A stretch of DNA of 64,000 bases. Source: Neodontobutis hainanensis. Its lineage: Eukaryota; Chordata; Actinopteri; Gobiiformes; Odontobutidae. The notes beneath the pieces are model-generated. The model made no database searches. It had not been told where the DNA came from and saw only the letters and a list, made by a program, of their open reading frames with translations. The stretch spans positions 2,677,501 through 2,741,500 of the forward strand of contig JALDNG010000008.1 of assembly GCA_024349245.1 (NCBI GenBank), in the 5' to 3' direction. Below are positions 63,285 through 64,000 of this stretch, one piece after another. The stretch's first letter is position 1; each line of letters opens with the position of its first letter. A program made the position numbers and the translations under genes.

Positions 63285-63290
63285 AATAAA
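63285..63290 (+). terminator. h2ax polyadenylation signal
   Basis: AATAAA about 45 bases after the stem-loop. Mammalian H2AX is known to make both a stem-loop-ended and a polyadenylated mRNA. Confidence 0.7.
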
Positions 63291-64000
63291 TGGCTTTCTT
63301 TTATTTGAATACTTGAGTCATGTTAACATTAACGTTAAGTTGGCTAGCGGCTAACTATTAACACAACGGCACGGTCTAAGGGTATCTTGCTACACTGGTC
63401 TCAATTTTACCACTACGCTCATTCTGGGGTTTTATACATGATGTATTAGGACTTGTAGCACAGCCATGCTTTACCCCTGCCTCAGGGTTCGATGAACAAA
63501 GCGCCTCCATGATCACAAGTCCCACAAACCACTTGCGTTGTTTGCTATAAAACGTTTTTTTTTTTTTTTTTTTTTTTTTTTTTGGGTTTGGTCCCCAGGT
63601 GTTTTCCGGTGTCAACACATCTGTTCGTTCCGCAACTATAACGTAGCTTGATCACTGGGGCAAAGGCATCGGGGCTTTGTAGGCTTAACTTTGACGAGCT
63701 CTAAAATGTGTGGTCTGAAAACTTGTTTCATATTCAGGCCACCAGGGGTCAGTCGCTCCATAACCTATGCATGTGTTACCGGAAGTTATGTAGACCTACC
63801 ATAAAGACCTTTTTTAGGCAGTTTTAAATAATTCCTATAACCTATACTATAATGTTTAAAAAAATCAGATGTTTGCCAGACGTAGCTTTTGGACAAGCAC
63901 ATAGAAAACATTATTCCAAATTATTACATGCTATGTTTGGAAAATGCATTGGTCGTTTGTAGGACGTTTCGAGTGTTTTACCTGCAGCTGCAAAACATTA
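63291..64000. other. Region downstream of h2ax
   Basis: No coding gene recognised. It contains a T(29) run at 63555-63583 and a CTCF-like GCCACCAGGGGTCAG at 63738-63752. Confidence 0.5.
63555..63583. repeat. T(29) homopolymer
   Basis: Uninterrupted run of T. It could be the reversed tail of a retroposed element, but no element body is recognised beside it. Confidence 0.95.

Overview
This window is nuclear DNA of a ray-finned fish, most likely a percomorph teleost (that level is inference). It has short-intron vertebrate genes, AT-rich spacers, many (GT)n microsatellites and gene neighbours known from vertebrates. Seven protein-coding genes are recognised by reading across splice junctions whose phases agree throughout; an eighth, secreted gene was assembled the same way but not identified.

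Layout, left to right. 218-6577 (-): sipa1, a Rap GTPase-activating protein; its C-terminus runs off the left edge. About 7.9-22.0 kb: a 14-kb stretch with no coding gene found, holding microsatellites, an old LINE/SINE tail, an RFX-type X-box and a perfect inverted repeat. 22162-27091 (-): kat5 (Tip60 acetyltransferase), which carries a 9-bp minisatellite inside a coding exon. 30153-36386 (-): abcg4, an ABC half-transporter for sterols. 39955-40716 (+): fragments that may be a decayed or unrecognised gene. 41679-42669 (-): a small secreted sushi-domain protein. 43881-46011 (-): hinfp, a nine-finger histone H4 transcription factor. 47072-49052 (-): dpagt1, the first enzyme of N-glycan assembly. 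50354-61110 (+): c2cd2l (TMEM24), a lipid-transfer protein of ER-plasma membrane contacts, head-to-head with dpagt1. 62766-63197 (+): h2ax, intronless, with CCAAT/TATA promoter, histone stem-loop and poly(A) signal.

The right part matches the human 11q23.3 neighbourhood (H2AX, DPAGT1, C2CD2L, HINFP, ABCG4). The left part matches human 11q13 (SIPA1, KAT5), where RELA lies between them; no rela was found here. The genes form a conserved neighbourhood rather than a pathway, although kat5 and h2ax both act in the DNA damage response and hinfp controls histone genes. No new mobile or defence-like system was seen. The most notable items are the repeat-expanded Tip60 linker, the unidentified sushi gene, the overlapping upstream ORF at c2cd2l and several clean inverted repeats. 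Exon limits come from reading splice sites by eye and have not been tested against transcripts.
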